Part shown: positions 1 to 13,664 of the stretch, piece after piece
Numbering within the stretch: the stretch's first letter is position 1
Layout of the letters: the number at the start of each line of letters is the position of its first letter
Source of the DNA: Rhizophagus sp. LPA8_4_AMF
Taxonomy: Eukaryota; Glomeromycota; Glomeromycetes; Glomerales; Glomeraceae
Assembly (NCBI GenBank): GCA_021464525.1
Contig: JADRCO010000068.1
Span: 1-58,686 of the forward strand
Length of the DNA: 58,686 bases
Reading direction: 5' to 3'
Notes under the pieces: model-generated
Databases searched by the model: none
Told to the model about the DNA's origin: nothing
Seen by the model: only the letters and a program-made list of their open reading frames with translations
Program-made: the position numbers and the translations under genes

Positions 1-1
1 T

Positions 2-348
2 CAGATGAATCATAAAACTGAGTTTTATGCAGAAATTTTTTGTATACATGCTCTTGAGATCTTTTCAGATGCTTGGTTGGCCATTGCTTGGCATTTCCAA
101 ATAAGACAATAATCCCAAGCATATTAGTCAATTTGCCAAACTCTTTCTCAAAAAAATTTCCAGAAGTTTTAGAGTGTCCATCGGACAGCTATAACTTAAA
201 TCCTATTGAAAATTCATATATTATCATAGAGTGTAAGGCAGAGAAGCAAATGCCAGAAAATTATAATTATCTGAAAGAATTTATGGTGGAGAAATGACAA
301 AATATTCTAAAAATTGTTCTAATTAATATTTTAAAGTCAATAAAATGA
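2..348 (+). pseudogene. Tc1/mariner transposase C-terminal remnant
   Basis: The frame starting at 73 encodes the end of a DDE transposase: the stretch YNLNPIENSYIII matches the Tc1/mariner signature (S)PDLNPIEN-W, which carries the third catalytic acidic residue region, and it is followed by a KEFMVEK-type helix. The frame then meets TGA at 294, where related proteins have Trp, and resumes QNILK before another stop near 348. Sequence upstream (2-100) is open in a different frame, so at least one frameshift separates the pieces. The window edge cuts off the 5' part. It cannot encode active transposase. The family call rests on one motif and its surroundings. Confidence 0.6.
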
Positions 349-3300
349 TATTGTGAGTTAATTGTCCGGAACTTTAGCGATGGACTATTTAGTAAAATTC
401 ACAGTACCGGTTTAACCCATGTTTTTTCCTTCCTTCCTTCCACCTACGTCACTATAATTTCCTTTTTTGAATTATACCACCCCTGCTTATTTCCCTTTTT
501 GTTTGTAACACATTTATTTGTAACACATTTTTGTAACGCATTATTTATTTTTAAACAAGCCACTGCGCCATTATTTAATTATGCGACGGACTTTTCAACG
601 GTTCCCGTTTACCTAGTTACTGAATTAATGGCAAATGTATTAATAAAGTCAGCTGACCTTTTGCTTTAAAAATATAGTAAAATTTCACATGATTTATTAT
701 GATAATTTTAAGTATTCATGATCGAATTTTTGATTCTCATTTTTTTGTCCCACACTGTATTTCATAATTCTTTCTAATATTTTTGGTATATACTGGTAAA
801 AGAAATTATTTTTTTTAAAATAAATAATGATTAAAATATCATAAAAAAAGTAAACTCATATTTTTTAAAGATGATGTTTGTGAGAATATTATTTACTAAT
901 CATCTCAAATATACAGTGTTGCAACTCAAAATGTTAATATACTTACGACTTTTTAATAATTAAATTTTCATCCTTTAAACGATGGAATTTAAATGATTTA
1001 CACAATTACACCATTTATTTTTGTTATTATATACTGTAATTTACACATTCCTTATTATAATTATATAATTTTCTAGTAATCTAAATATATAAGTATAAAA
1101 ATCATCTAATTGGATGATATATAAGGGTCCCCTTGCTGTGTATGCGGGTTTTCAAAAGAATAATTGACATCTGATATTAAAAACCCGTAAAATATACATG
1201 AATTATATATTGCATTGAGTAGACAGGCAACAAAACATTTTATAACACATTGTGTAACCTTCAAGGCTAACAACTTAAAAACTGAGAAATGATCATTATT
1301 TTGCAGCAATTCATATATAAATGATTGTTGTACTCTGCATTACATATTTGCATAAAAAAAAAACCTTCCGGGCCATATGCTTCAACATTTATTAGGTAAA
1401 ATTTTTTCTCTGTCAATAAGTTAATAAAATTGAGCGTTAACCTATAATTTACATGCTAGTCGCTCACAACTTACAAATATGAGGACAATACTTTGTATTT
1501 GTTGCAATAGAATCTTTTTAAGGTGACTCGACGTGGATTTATCATTATTAATAAGCAAATAATACGTTAAAATAATGTGATGAAAAACGTACTATAAAAA
1601 TAAAAATAACTTCTGGATTTTTTCTATTGTCTTTTCTCTTTATTATTTACAGTATACATGGCAACAGAAATATGGATTCATATTTATACATTGATAAACA
1701 TCTTTATTTAATTTATGAGAAAGTATTGTTAAACATATTTTCCATAAGATAAACATATAGAGATTTAATTACATATACGAATTATTTAATGGAACCTATT
1801 AACATATTTTTGATGCGTAATTATATTTGAGTTTCTTATAATGAGTTATCTAGAATTTTTAAATAAGAAATCTTGTTAATTACTAATAAAAAATGGATAA
1901 ACGAAAAGTAAAATAATTATGTACTCTAACACTCTAAAAAAATTTGATTAAAAAATAATTAACCAACATAAAAAAAAATCATCATCTTAACTTCAAGTTT
2001 TCATCAGTGAATAAAGATTAGTGATAAGAGATAGAAACTATTGCTATTTTAGTTTTCTATCATTTCTATTTTATATATAATAATAAATAGCTTTGTATAT
2101 TATTATTTTATAAATTCAGTAAACTTACAATAATTTCAATCAAATAACATTGTACACCATTTTTTTAAAAAATTGAATCTAATAGTATATAACTATATAA
2201 AATAATAAACGGTTTGAATGTTAATGAAAATTTAACTATCATTTATTGTGAATACTAGAAATAAATTTGCTAAAGCAAATAACCTGAAAAATCTTAATAC
2301 ATATCAATCCTTACTGTAAAAAGTAAAAGTGAATCTAACAAGAGAGAATAAAATCTAAAAAATATAACAATATATGGTAAAATAGTTAGAAGACTCGAGT
2401 ACTCTAAGTAAGCTTTGCAGAAAAGACAGATTCAAGCCCCCATGCCTACTATCAACTGACATTAACGTATATCGTGAGTAATCAAACTCGTGCAGAGGTA
2501 CTGTCATGTTGATAATAAGACATGAGACCCACCACCAAAGGGACGGGCCCCACATACAGAAGTCTGCGACATAGCTTGAGATATTATTTTTCTCATTGAA
2601 GGTAACCAGACTACTAGAAGAGGAGGATAACCAAAGCACACTAGGTGCACTAGTCCCTTGTACATCCCAGCTTAGCCATTTCCACTTACCCGAATAATAG
2701 AAATATCATTATTGATACTTGATGTTCATTTTGATTTTTCTTTTTCTATTTTTAGAAAAAGATATGCCATAACTATCCACAACTCACAACAGTGACAACA
2801 CCTTTAACTAGAAGTTGCTTACGATATTTTTAATAATATTAGTTTCAGGAGTTAATAGGTGAAAAATAGCTTGAATATGAGTGGCCGAAGTCGTAAGATA
2901 TTTATGTGTTTCTAAACAGCAAGTTAATAAAAAAATCCTACGTTATAAAGAAGGAATATATATATCATTATAAAAAAATTACAGGTATCGAAAGAAAAAA
3001 ACACGAGTACTTGTGTAAAAAAGAATGATTTTTTAAAAGAAATATTTAATGGGAAAGTTTGTTGTGGCTGAGTCATTATTAGTAAAACTGATGGTTGCGA
3101 TTATAATCACAATTTTGAGCTCCGATGCATGATTTTCGTCATTTGATTATTTGATTATTGTTGCACATACAATATTACTGAATGTATTACGTCGTTAATA
3201 ATACGCTTGAGTGGAGAAACCGCTTTTATATATAATTCGATTATAAAATGTTTTAACTGTTAATTGTACGTATTTAAAAGTTTATTGTTATTATAATCAA

Positions 3301-5581
3301 TATTTTTTGGTACTTTGGAAAATTATACATAGAAAGATAAAGAGTATTACAAATTTTACAAATTTAATTATTTATTCTAAAAGTTCCGATATTTTTATTC
3401 CAATGCATCTCCAAGTTGATAATAACATCCTAAATCATTCAGTTCGCTTAATTTTATAACAGATTCCAAATTATATTCCTAAATTTGCAGCAGCTTCTTA
3501 ATGCCTTTTTTCTATCAACATTAATAGTTCCAATTCCAAGTTGAGAAAAATGTTCTAAATCATTTATTCCATATATATTTCTAAATCTACGACTTTTTAC
3601 CTATTAACATTTGCTATAGAATTTTCATGTAAAACTATGGAATTTTAAATTGCTTAGATTACTTAATATATTTCTAGTGATGTTATTTTTCTTCAAGAAT
3701 TTTTCCTTTTTCAATTTTTTATTGTTTCTTCTATTATAATTAAATAAAAATAAATACTTGGATAATTCATGATTAAGCTCCCTGAATATTATACATCAGT
3801 GGATTCTTTTATTATATATAAAGTCTAAAAAGTTAAAATATTAACCCATCTAGACATTAGTCACGTGCAATAAATTTTATTGAATGAATATCACGAGATT
3901 CAAAATTGTGGTTTGCAAAATTTATAACATGATTCAAAAAATTACTAAGATCCAATCATGTACAATTTTAACAATTCTGGAACTTGATTCTAATGTTCTA
4001 ATGACTAAATGATTTTCATTCATGAAATAAATCGTCTGTTCACTTGTCGTCTAGACTCTCAAGTAAAGTTATTACACTTTTCAGAATTTTGCTACCCCTC
4101 CATAAATCACGTTGCTAAAAAAAAGTATTATTATTATAATCATACGGAATATATGATTGGTTGATTTAGTTTCATATGAATTTATTTTCACTTTTCAGTA
4201 AATTTATGATATCCATATTTTTAAACATAATCTAATCTCGTCAAACTGGCTTGTACGGTATCCATCCAATATAATATCGTCAGAGAAATTAACTTTTAAT
4301 ATTTTTGATTGTATTTCTTGAACTAAATTATCAATTTTTCATTTCCACTGGACCATTTCTCTTAAATAGCCTATTTGGCATGATTTGCACCATTTATTAT
4401 AAATATAAGCGTCATATTTTACACATATTGCCATTATACTATTCTGAAATTGTGAAAGAAAATAAATTAGCAAACATATCATGTTAATATAAGGATTACA
4501 AGCATAAATATTGTATTTATTTTTTTGCTATGACCGGTTATACATAAAGTATAATGGTCGAATATTTCAATCTCGGAAAAAATCACATAAAAATGGTAAA
4601 TATTCAACATACTCTCAAGTAGGAAACTATACTCCAATTAATGATTTACTAGTTAAAATATTATTTTCCATGATTATCATGATTAGTGTTTTTCCAAAAT
4701 TCGTTTCCCACGTTCTAATATTATTTTGTAAAAGTTAAAAGAACTAAATAAGATTTATAGCATGCCAACATGTGTGTATCTGTTGCGGGTCCAGCTCTTC
4801 AATGCAGAAACTGATGAATTACTGTATCTTAAATTGACTACTAATTGTCTAATATGTAAATCAAATGCCTTGAATAATATTTATATAACAAATAATTAAA
4901 CATTTAAAATGTTACAAAGTTTTCTTTTTCTACTTTATAATAATCCATTATTGTATATTTATTACTATAATTTTTAAATAGTAATAAAAAATTTAACGAA
5001 GTAGATAACTATCGAAATGTTTATTATTATCATTAGAAAAATAATTTTTTATTTAAAAATTATTAAAATGGTTGTAGTAATCATAACTTGAATAATCAAG
5101 ATCTACAACAATTCTTTAACTAAATACAAGCCCATTGTAAATCTAAAGTAAATTTTATGATAATAATAAATTATATTATATATAAAATAATATAATTATA
5201 TAACTAATTGTAATAAACAGTTGTTGAAGTACTAAACAGTTCGAACTTGTTTATTGGTTAATGACGTGACGCAGCAAAGACAAACGAAATATTCACGTGA
5301 CATTTAATTTCACCGGTAGAATGTTCAAGATTTACTGTATAATATGCACATCTGATATTACATATTTTTTTATTTGTTGAATGGACAAATATTTTGTTTT
5401 TCATTACAATACTTCTTGTTAAAAATATTCATTAATTTTGCAGAAAAAAGGTATACAAATGTATCATCAATATTACATTTCTTTGAAAACTAAAAAAAAA
5501 AAGAATCTAGCACTAGTTACAAAAATCAAATTTTGGTATCATTCAAAGTCAATTTCTGACAAGTAATGAATTTAAAATCAA
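349..5581. other. Long AT-rich stretch without a supportable gene
   Basis: Open frames here are short, AT-driven and lack recognisable motifs. The only compositional anomaly is a higher-GC island at about 2390-2690. On the minus strand it gives a 94-codon frame with no recognisable domain. It contains GATTCAAGCCCC at about 2428-2439, which resembles an RNA polymerase III B box, but no convincing A box or cloverleaf could be drawn. A CT-rich tract lies at 426-442. I see no RNA gene or promoter that can be tied to a product. Confidence 0.4.
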
Positions 5582-6855
5582 TTACAACCCACGTTCTAAT
5601 TTATTCAACTCGTTAATAAGTTCAATGTGCCACTAATAATGGAGAAAATAAACAATAAATATTTTATTTAACATTTCTAATATAAAACAAAATAACTTCG
5701 TCATTTCCTCCTAATCTTTCATTACGACAAAATACTTCTTAAACAGTATCGTTCCCAATAGTAAATTGAACATCATGATCCATGACTACGTAAAAATTCA
5801 ACTGAACCATCTTTAGTACCATTAATATCGCATGACTTCTTAATACTAATATTAATAATATCATTTGATTTTAAATATCTTTGATGATTTTCCGATTTAC
5901 TGTGTTTAAAGATCCATTTATAATCATTACTGCTACAATACACTAGAAAAAAAAATAATGATGAATATTTTAATTAAGATAATAAATTAAGTAAAAAACT
6001 TTCAATTTTATTATTACCTTCCATATGTTTAGTTATCAGAAATTTGTAATAAGTATAACCATATTGACATGCATAAAGATGACATAATCCAAGATTATCG
6101 TCGGATTCAATATGTTGTAATCTTATGAAAGTGTCATTATTTATAACTAATTTTGTTCCAAATTTAATTTTCCATAAAGCATTTAGATCGGGCTCTGAAC
6201 TTGCAAAAAACCTAAAATAATTGAATAAAAGTTAATTATCAATGAAATAAATAAAAAAAATATATAAAAGATATACAAGTTGACGCTTGCTTCCGGTTGT
6301 ATAACGCAAATCGTAAATTGAACTTAAATAATTTCCTGTAGCAACACGCTTTAAATCTATAATGAAATCATTTCTAATTAGATTTAATCCATCTGTAATG
6401 ATTTCTGTAAATCCTTTAATTAATTAATTCATTGAATTAAATTTCTCTCTTCTTTTAAAAAATTCCAAAAAATAACTAGAACAATCGTAATTATCATATT
6501 CATTTGGAAGTAAAAATAATTTTTTGTTTTCTTATATCATTAATTTCAGAATTGTAACATAATTTACGAAAACCTGAAATAATTTTGAAATATTTCCACC
6601 TTCTTTTTCAGGAATATATTTTAATGATTCTAATAATCTTTTATTTGTACATTTAAATACTGTAAAAGAAATATCTTCTTTAAGTGCATTACGAAGTTTA
6701 TCAAGACTATCAGAAGCGAGACAATGGGATCTACTTAATGATTTAGCAATTTTCAAACCATCGAAATCGTTAATACTTTTATGTTTAAAATATTTTTGAA
6801 CATCATTTGTCCATTCATCTGGGTAAATAGTTCCATCATATTTCGAAAGAACCAT
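5582..6855 (-). pseudogene. Gag-like/MIR family pseudogene (copy A)
   Basis: This is the most distal copy of the MIR family array and it is clearly dead. The first 85 or so codons from ATG 6855 align with the other copies (KYDG...PDEW...F-K-C-T-N-K-R-L-L...EGGN). A one-base deletion just after the ISK codons (about 6580) then throws the frame off, and the lost part (FRKLCYNSEIND) is readable in another frame. Further breaks follow, including an in-frame TGA replacing the YNEYYNYF region. Exon 3 (about 5700-5940) has a stop where paralogues read FQEVVCH, and its donor has become GTTATT. The last exon (WHIEL, about 5600-5633) is still recognisable. The conserved promoter block of copies B-F is absent upstream of 6855. 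Confidence 0.85.
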
Positions 6856-8898
6856 TGTTTTTTCTAAAGTTGATGGTGCAAGAGTGCAAGAAAATTTTTA
6901 TTAATCGTTGGTAAAATTTTATTAATCCTTACCTTAGTTGAAAGACATCAAATGACAAATGATCCGAATAATTTGAGAGTAATGTTAGTTGACGTTATAA
7001 TTATAGCCTTATCGATATATATTTCTTCAATTAAATTCACATGATATCAACCAATCTAACGAAAACTACTGAATGGAACTTGACTGAATAATGATTAATA
7101 ATCAATTAACCAGCCATGTTAAGTTGATAACCGAATACTTGTAAATCGATTAAGTCTAATTAATTACTCAGTTAAAATATAAAATTTTGCATTTTTATGA
7201 TGTTTAAAAGCTTTATTTCAGCCTATTTGCTGTATAATTTCGAATTTTATATTACATGAATTGTTATGCTATAAATAACATTTATAATAAGATAAACCTC
7301 AATAAAAAACAAATACATTTATTTTATAAAAGCATTCAAATATAAATATATAATAAATAGTGTTCTAAAACCCTAAATAACGAAATTTTTCTTTCAACAC
7401 TATTAATATCATATACATACTGATTTATTACTAACTATGTATTGCACTTTTTTTATAAATTTGATAAATAAAACATTATCAGGTTGTTATTTGTAAGGAT
7501 TCTCAAATTATTAAGATATTTACCTTATTATCAAGCGCGAACATAATTTGAGAAATTGTAAGTAAAGGTTAGGTTCAATAGGCAGGTTATACATCATTCT
7601 CACCTGATTTTATAATAAATTAAGATTCCTCAATTTTATAGAAAATTTAATTGATAAGTTTACTAATATATTAAAAAAAAAAATTTATCAAAGTTTAAAT
7701 CAAAAATCGTTCAATTTGAGAAATTTTTAACCAATTAACCAATCTTTGAGAAAACGATTGTCCATATAATAATCAGTTCAAACCTCTTTAGTTATATTTT
7801 TATTTGGTTATTATTCCTTTTTTTAAAAAATTGCTATTTTATTACTTAGATATAAATTATCATTTGGAAAAAGGAATGGAGCTTTTAGTACAGGCGTCCA
7901 TGTAGGACGTACTGTCTTTTTGCAGAAATGCAGCATTATCTGGTCTCGTTTGGAAACGGATCATATTAGTCTTTTTTTTTGAGAATTTTGCGATTTCATC
8001 TCTTCCTAAGTTTTTCTAGTTAAGAAATAAGCTAAATGACAAATGGTTAAGCAAATCAAATGACCACTGCCATGTTGGGCGCTATTTTTGAAATCTTCAA
8101 TAATAGAAAATGAAAGCAGAATTATTATTTTACTTAGAATATCGATTAATAAAATATATTTTACATTTACAGACAAAAATAGTAAATATTTCTCAAAAAA
8201 CATCATTATTAAATAATTATTATCATTATGAGCAAGCTTTGAGAAGTAAATGAAAATATATAAATATATTTTTTTTTTAACAGACAAATAAATTGGAAAA
8301 AGATTTTACTGTCATATTCAAAAATGCTGGCAATTTAAATATTAATCATTTTACAAACCGTACTGTATATAGCGATCAAACTGAAAACTTTATTTTTATC
8401 GGATTTTTTTTTAATTAGAATAGTCAGCGTACGTAGTTTATCGAAAAGTTTGAACTATCGATATTATACACCGATGTGGGCATCTCAATAAAGGACACGC
8501 CAAGAAATATAATAAAATATATATGTGTATAATAATAAACAATTAATAAACTATCTAGAATAAAATATAAAAGAATAAAAAAAAAATAAAAAGAAATAAA
8601 AGAAATAAGAAGTTTTAAATTATAACTAATGAGGACAAAATCCACATATAATTTTATCCTTATGACAATTATAATAAATAAGTGTAATAATCTTGAATAA
8701 AAATAGATTGTTTTAATGAAAAAAACTTCAAGAATCTAACACTATTTAAGATTGTTAAAAATTCAAACATTGGTTAAAATCAACATGTACAGAAACTTTG
8801 GCTACTTAAGTTGTCAATAATTAAGGAATTCAAATTTTTTGACAAACAAATTGAAAATAATTTATATTTTCTCAAATATAACTCACATCCCAATTTAT
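6856..8898. other. Spacer with an orphaned upstream block
   Basis: No gene is supportable. At about 8034-8125 the sequence CAAATGGTTAAGCAAATC and the following segment (AATAATAGAAAATGAAAGCAGAATTATT) match the far-upstream region of copies B, C and D, where it lies roughly 120-250 bp before the start codon. Here no start codon or TATA block follows at the expected distance; unrelated, somewhat GC-richer sequence (about 7875-7990) lies there instead. At 8409-8470 the spacer holds the conserved 3' flank that lies about 450 bp downstream of every array copy. Confidence 0.45.
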
Positions 8899-10155
8899 TT
8901 AACCTTGTTTAATAATTTCAATGCGCCACTAATAAATGAAAAAACCAGTAAATATTATTTATCATTTAAAATAATATAAGTAAAATGACTTACTTCATCA
9001 TTTCCTCCTAATCTTTCGCTATGACAAACAACTTCTTGAAAAGTATCATTTCCAATAGTAAATTGAACATCATGACTACGTAAATATATCTTTGTACTTT
9101 GAGAATTATCATATTTATCAATGCTAAGATTAATAATATCATTTGAATTTAAATATTCTTGGTGATTTTCTAATTTACTATGCTTAAACTTCCAACTTTT
9201 ATTTCCGGTACAACATACTAAAAAGAATTACTAATGAGTACTTTCTGTCACTTTAATTTAAGTAAAAAACTATTAAGTAAAAACATTAAATTTGTTACCT
9301 TCTGTAAGTTCAGTTATCGGAGATTTGTAATAAGTATAATTACGATAGAATGATTCGTAAGAATAATATAATCCAAGAACTTTGCCAGAGTTGATATGTT
9401 GTAAGTTTATAGAAGTTTTATTATATATAGCTAATTCTTTATCGAATTTAATATTCCATAAAGCATTTGTATCAGACTCCGGACTGCCTGCAAAAACCTT
9501 AAAAATTTGAATAAAGTTAATTACCAATGAAATAAAAAAAGAAATGTATAAAAAGACATACCAGTTGACATTTGCTTCCAGCTGTATAATGTAAATTGTC
9601 AACTGAACTTAAATATTTTCCTGTAGCAATGTGCTTTAAAGCTACAATAGATTCATTTCTAACTAAATTTGTTTCATCTGTAACAATTTCCGTAAATTCT
9701 TTAACTAAATCATTCATTGATTTGATTTTCTCCTTTCTTTTTAAAAATTCAGTTAAAAAATAATTATAATATTCATTATATGGAAGTAATCGATAAAAAT
9801 AATTTATTTGTTCTTCTATATCATTAATTTCGGAGTTATAACATAATTTACGAAAATTTGAAATAAACTTCGAAGTATTTCCACCTTCTCTTTCAGGAAT
9901 ATATTTTAACGATTGTAACAACCTTTTATTTGTACATTTAAATACTGTAAAAGAAATATCCTCTTTAAGTGCGTTACTAAGTTCCTCAAAACTATTAATT
10001 TTAGGAAGTGAGATAATATTAGAATCTACTAATGATATAGCAGTCCTCAAATAATAATCCCCAGTATTAGCTGTATGCCTAAGTTCAAGATATTTTTGAA
10101 TATCGTTTATCCATTCATCTGGATGAATATTTCCGTCATATTTTGGAATATCCAT
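8899..10155 (-). CDS. Gag-like domain + MIR domain protein (copy B)
   Basis: Four exons read on the minus strand: 10155-9562, 9497-9299, 9217-8994 and 8928-8899, giving 348 aa with intron phases 0, 1, 0. Residues 1-165 form an alpha-helical domain with KYDG at 5-8, HPDEW at 11-15, SFEELSNALKED at 55-66 and SKFISNFRKLCY at 95-106. From about 168 on there are three MIR-type repeats: VALKHIATGKYLSS, then INLQHINSGKVLG, then FTIGNDTFQEVVCHSERLGGNDEW. MIR repeats form a beta-trefoil known from protein O-mannosyltransferases and IP3 receptors. There is no signal peptide or membrane helix, so the protein is probably cytosolic. Every splice site was confirmed against the other copies. Function is unknown; the Gag resemblance of the N-domain is argued in the findings. 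Confidence 0.85.
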
Positions 10156-10200
10156 TTTTTTAAATTTTTTTAAGAAAAGCGTAAATTTTGATAAAAAAAG

Positions 10201-10271
10201 AACTCGGTATTTTTATATCCAGTTTATACTGGTTTACAAAACTATAATGATTATCACATGCACGAACACAG
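10201..10271 (-). promoter_or_regulatory. Conserved promoter block of copy B
   Basis: On the coding strand a TATA-like box (TATAAAAATACCGAGTT, within 10201-10220) lies about 50-60 bp before the ATG, and a second conserved element (GTGTTCGTGCATGTGA, around 10252-10267) lies about 100 bp upstream. Both recur at equivalent positions in copies C-F. Their conservation within faster-changing spacer suggests core promoter function. Confidence 0.55.
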
Positions 10272-11184
10272 GAAAATAACAAACTAAATGACAAATGGTT
10301 AAGCAAATCCTTAAATAGCCAAATGATCCTGGTGATCACTGTCCACTAATTTGAAATCGAAAATGAATAGTATGATTATTACCGATACTGTATGTGTTTT
10401 TCTTAAAGTCGGTATTGATAAAAAAAAAAGAAATTATATTTACTAGTGTGATACTATTTTTTAATATACAAAATTCGGTGTAATATTATACGGCCATCAT
10501 GTACTCGCTGTACCAATATTTTGCACATCACGCTTAATATAATTGAATTTATTAAAATTGCGTATAAAAATTATACACTAAATCTGTGAAGCACATGATT
10601 TTATAAAACTAATTAGTTATATTAATGTGATATAAAGCTTATGAAAGTATAAAAAAAGTTTAATTAATATGATGGTCATTCTGGTCCGGATAATAATATT
10701 GTTATTGTACGGGCGCTTAATAATGATCTGATGTGCCAGCCACCTTAATGCCGAATTATCTGAAATAATTCCGCCCCCATGTATACGTTGTAAAAATTAT
10801 TGAAACTTATACTATTAAAATAACTATGAATTTAAATATAGTCATTTTATAAATCGTAAATAACGAACACATTGAAAACGGCAAAAAAAAAACTATGCAC
10901 TTATATTGAATATGGCTTTCGTGATTTTTTTTAATTTGAATAATTGACGCACACAGTTTGTTTATTGAAATTTTAAACTATCAATATTACGCAATACGAG
11001 TGACTTTTTTAAGGATAAACATCATGGATTCATGGATTTAGTATTATTTATTGAAATCAAAATAATTCATTAAATATTGTTCAGCTATTTGTCAATAATT
11101 AAGGAATTCAAATTTCCGATAATTAAATTAAATAATTCGTATTTTCTCGAATATACTGTAGCTCACATTCTAATTTATTCAACC
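10272..11184. other. Array spacer between copies B and C
   Basis: Only duplicated flank sequence is recognised: the far-upstream block of copy B at about 10280-10345 and the 3' flank of copy C at about 10939-10990. No open frame of interest is seen. Confidence 0.5.
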
Positions 11185-12435
11185 TTATTTAATGAGTTCA
11201 ATGCACCACTAATAAAGAAAAAAAATAAAACAATAAATATCCATTTAACATTTTAAATACAAACAAAGTAACTTACTTCATCATTTCCTCCTAATCTTTC
11301 GTTATGACAAACAACTTCTTGAAAAGTATCATTTCTGATAGTAAATTGAACATCATGACTACGTAAAAATAAATATTGAGAAGCATCACGTCTATAAATG
11401 CTAAGATTAATAATATCATTTGACTTTAAATATCCTTGGTGATTTTCTAATTTACTATGCTTAAACTTCCAATTAATTTCATTTCCGCTACAACATACTA
11501 AAAATAAATAATGAGAACTTAATTAATGTTTGATAAATTAAGTAAAATACTTCCAATTTATTACCTTCTGTAAGTTCAGTTATCGGAGATTTGTAATAAG
11601 TATAACCACCTGGGGAGCTATGATAATAAATATAATATAATCCAAGAACATTGCCAGATTTGATATGTTGTAAGTTTATTAAGTTTGTAGAATTTTTATT
11701 ATATATAGCTAATTCTTTATTGAATTTAATTTTCCATAAAGCGCTTGGATCAGGCTCTGAATCGCCTGCAAAAATCTAAAATAATTGAATAAAGGTTAAC
11801 CATCGACGAAATAATAAAGAAATGTATAAAAAACATACCAGTTGATGTTTACTTCCAGTTTTATAATATAAATATTCAATTGAGCTTAAATATTTTCCTG
11901 TAGCAACGTGCTTTAAAGCTACAATAGATTCATTTCTAATTAAATTTAATTCATCTGTAACAATTTCCGTAAATTCTTTAACTAAATCATTCATTGATTT
12001 GATTTTCTCCTTTCTTTTTAAAAATTCAGTTAAAAAATAATTATAATATTCATTATATGGAAGTAATCGATAAAAATAATTTATTTGTTCTTCTATATCA
12101 TTAATTTCGGAGTTATAACATAATTTACGAAAATTTGAAATAAACTTCGAAGTATTTCCACCTTCTCTTTCAGGAATATATTTCAATGATTTTAATAACC
12201 TCTTATTTGTACATTTAAATACTGTAAAAGAAATATCCTCTTTAAGTGCATTACTAAGTTCCTCAAAACTATTAATTTTAGCCGGAAGTGAGATAATATT
12301 AGAATCTACTAATGATATAGCAATATTCAAATAATCCTCATCATGTTTAGCTGTGTATCTAAGTTTAAGATATTTTTGAATATCATTTACCCATTCATCC
12401 GGATGAATATTTCCGGCATATTTTGGAATATCCAT
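11185..12435 (-). CDS. Gag-like domain + MIR domain protein (copy C)
   Basis: Exons 12435-11839, 11775-11565, 11497-11277 and 11208-11185, giving 350 aa. It is closest to copy B: from the SLVDSN motif through the KSMNDLVKEFTEI helix the two N-domains are nearly identical, which implies recent duplication or gene conversion. Its exon 2 is 12 nt longer than in B, adding residues to the second MIR repeat. The last exon is the shortest of the family, ending WCIELIK because the Gln codon of the other copies reads TAA here. Frame, splice sites and the three MIR repeats (ALKHVATGKYLSS first) are intact. No function can be assigned beyond the domain calls. Confidence 0.85.
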
Positions 12436-12480
12436 ATTTTTAAATTTTTTAAGAAAAAAACGTAGAATTTGATAAAAAAG

Positions 12481-12562
12481 GACACGGCATTTTTCTATCC
12501 AGTTTTAAACTAGTTTATATAATGTTTATTATCATGATATCATTTGTCACATGTGCGAACAT
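12481..12562 (-). promoter_or_regulatory. Conserved promoter block of copy C
   Basis: This is the equivalent of the copy B block. The TATA-like element is weakened to ATAGAAAAATGCCGTGTC (within 12481-12500, coding strand), while GTTCGCACATGTGAC is intact at 12546-12560. The A-to-G change in the TATA core might lower expression of this copy. Confidence 0.5.
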
Positions 12563-12696
12563 GAAAAAAATAACAAATGGTTAAGCAAATCCTTAAATGG
12601 CCAATGATCATCACACTGATTTAATAACAAAAAATGAGAAGAGTCACCATTAAATTTCTAGGCAGACGGAAACTTATTATTGTACCGTACATATGA

Positions 12697-13153
12697 TCCA
12701 ATAACTGTCTATTAACGGACCCTCCGCATGTTGGACGTTACATCATGTACGTTCATAAACCGTCAGTTTACTTGACTAAAAGTCACATGATAAATTACTG
12801 CGCATTCGCTGATTTTATGCAAATATATTGAAATTTTTATTTAAACTAAATTATTTTTTTAATTTGCTTACCTTTAGGAATTGAATTCAAGACTCTAAGT
12901 ACTCATTTTTCGTGATCTAAATCATCTAATCACCAAGGCTTTTTATAATACGTATGTTTTTGATTTATTTAAGTTGAAAATATGTAAGTTAATTTTACCA
13001 AAATTATATAAACCAATAATTCATTATGAACTGGACAGTCCTTTAAATTTCGTCATATAACTGTTATAAAGCAGTCGGTATTGTCCAATTACTGTCCATA
13101 AACATAATAATTATAACGATTAATGACTTAATAGTCAATTAACAGTTATTGGA
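12697..13153. mobile_element. MITE-like inverted-repeat element between copies C and D
   Basis: The left end TCCAATAACTGTCTATTAA (12697 onwards) is repeated in inverted orientation at the right end (13135-13153; TCCAATAACTGTTAATTGA on the minus strand), matching at about 15 of 19 positions. The 457-bp interior has no open frame. ACATAT flanks both sides at slightly different offsets, so the target duplication is uncertain. This insertion helps explain why the C-D spacing exceeds the B-C spacing. Confidence 0.4.
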
Positions 13154-13664
13154 CACATATTTCGTTAATTTTACGTAAAAATCTTAACGTAAAGTTTACA
13201 ATTCTGGCAGAGATGGTCACTGAACTGCCTGATAATTTAGTGATGGTATTATTAATGATATTTATTTTTCTTTTTTCTTAAAGTATTGATTAATAAAAAA
13301 GAATTATGTATTTTTTACATTCATCAGTCAGACGAAAAAAAGTAAAAAATTTCTTAAATAATTGGAATTTATCATACTCTTAAAATAACTGTCAATTTGA
13401 ATACTAATCCTTTTATAAATCATAGCAAAAATCTATCCACTTGTATTCATATAAATTGCCGATATTTCTGAAAATGACTTGTCATGATTCTTTTTAATAA
13501 TCAGCGCACGTAGTTTGTTTATTGGAAGTTTTAGCTATCAGATTTTTTTAAGGAAAAACATCATTGGTTAAATTCATTAATATTGTACGGCTATTTATTC
13601 AAATTTTTGATAATTAAAATGAAGTAATTTATATTTTCTCAAATATAACTCCCATCCTATTTAT

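Noticed and set aside
2415-2450. tRNA gene candidate at the B-box-like sequence
   Set aside because: No acceptor stem, A box or anticodon arm could be drawn at tRNA spacing.
4305-4738. Two short plus-strand frames with hydrophobic composition
   Set aside because: Composition follows from AT-rich sequence; no motif, paralogue or splice context supports a gene.
8006-8645. Two hydrophobic minus-strand frames
   Set aside because: They cover the duplicated array flanks, and the equivalent positions in other copies are not open.
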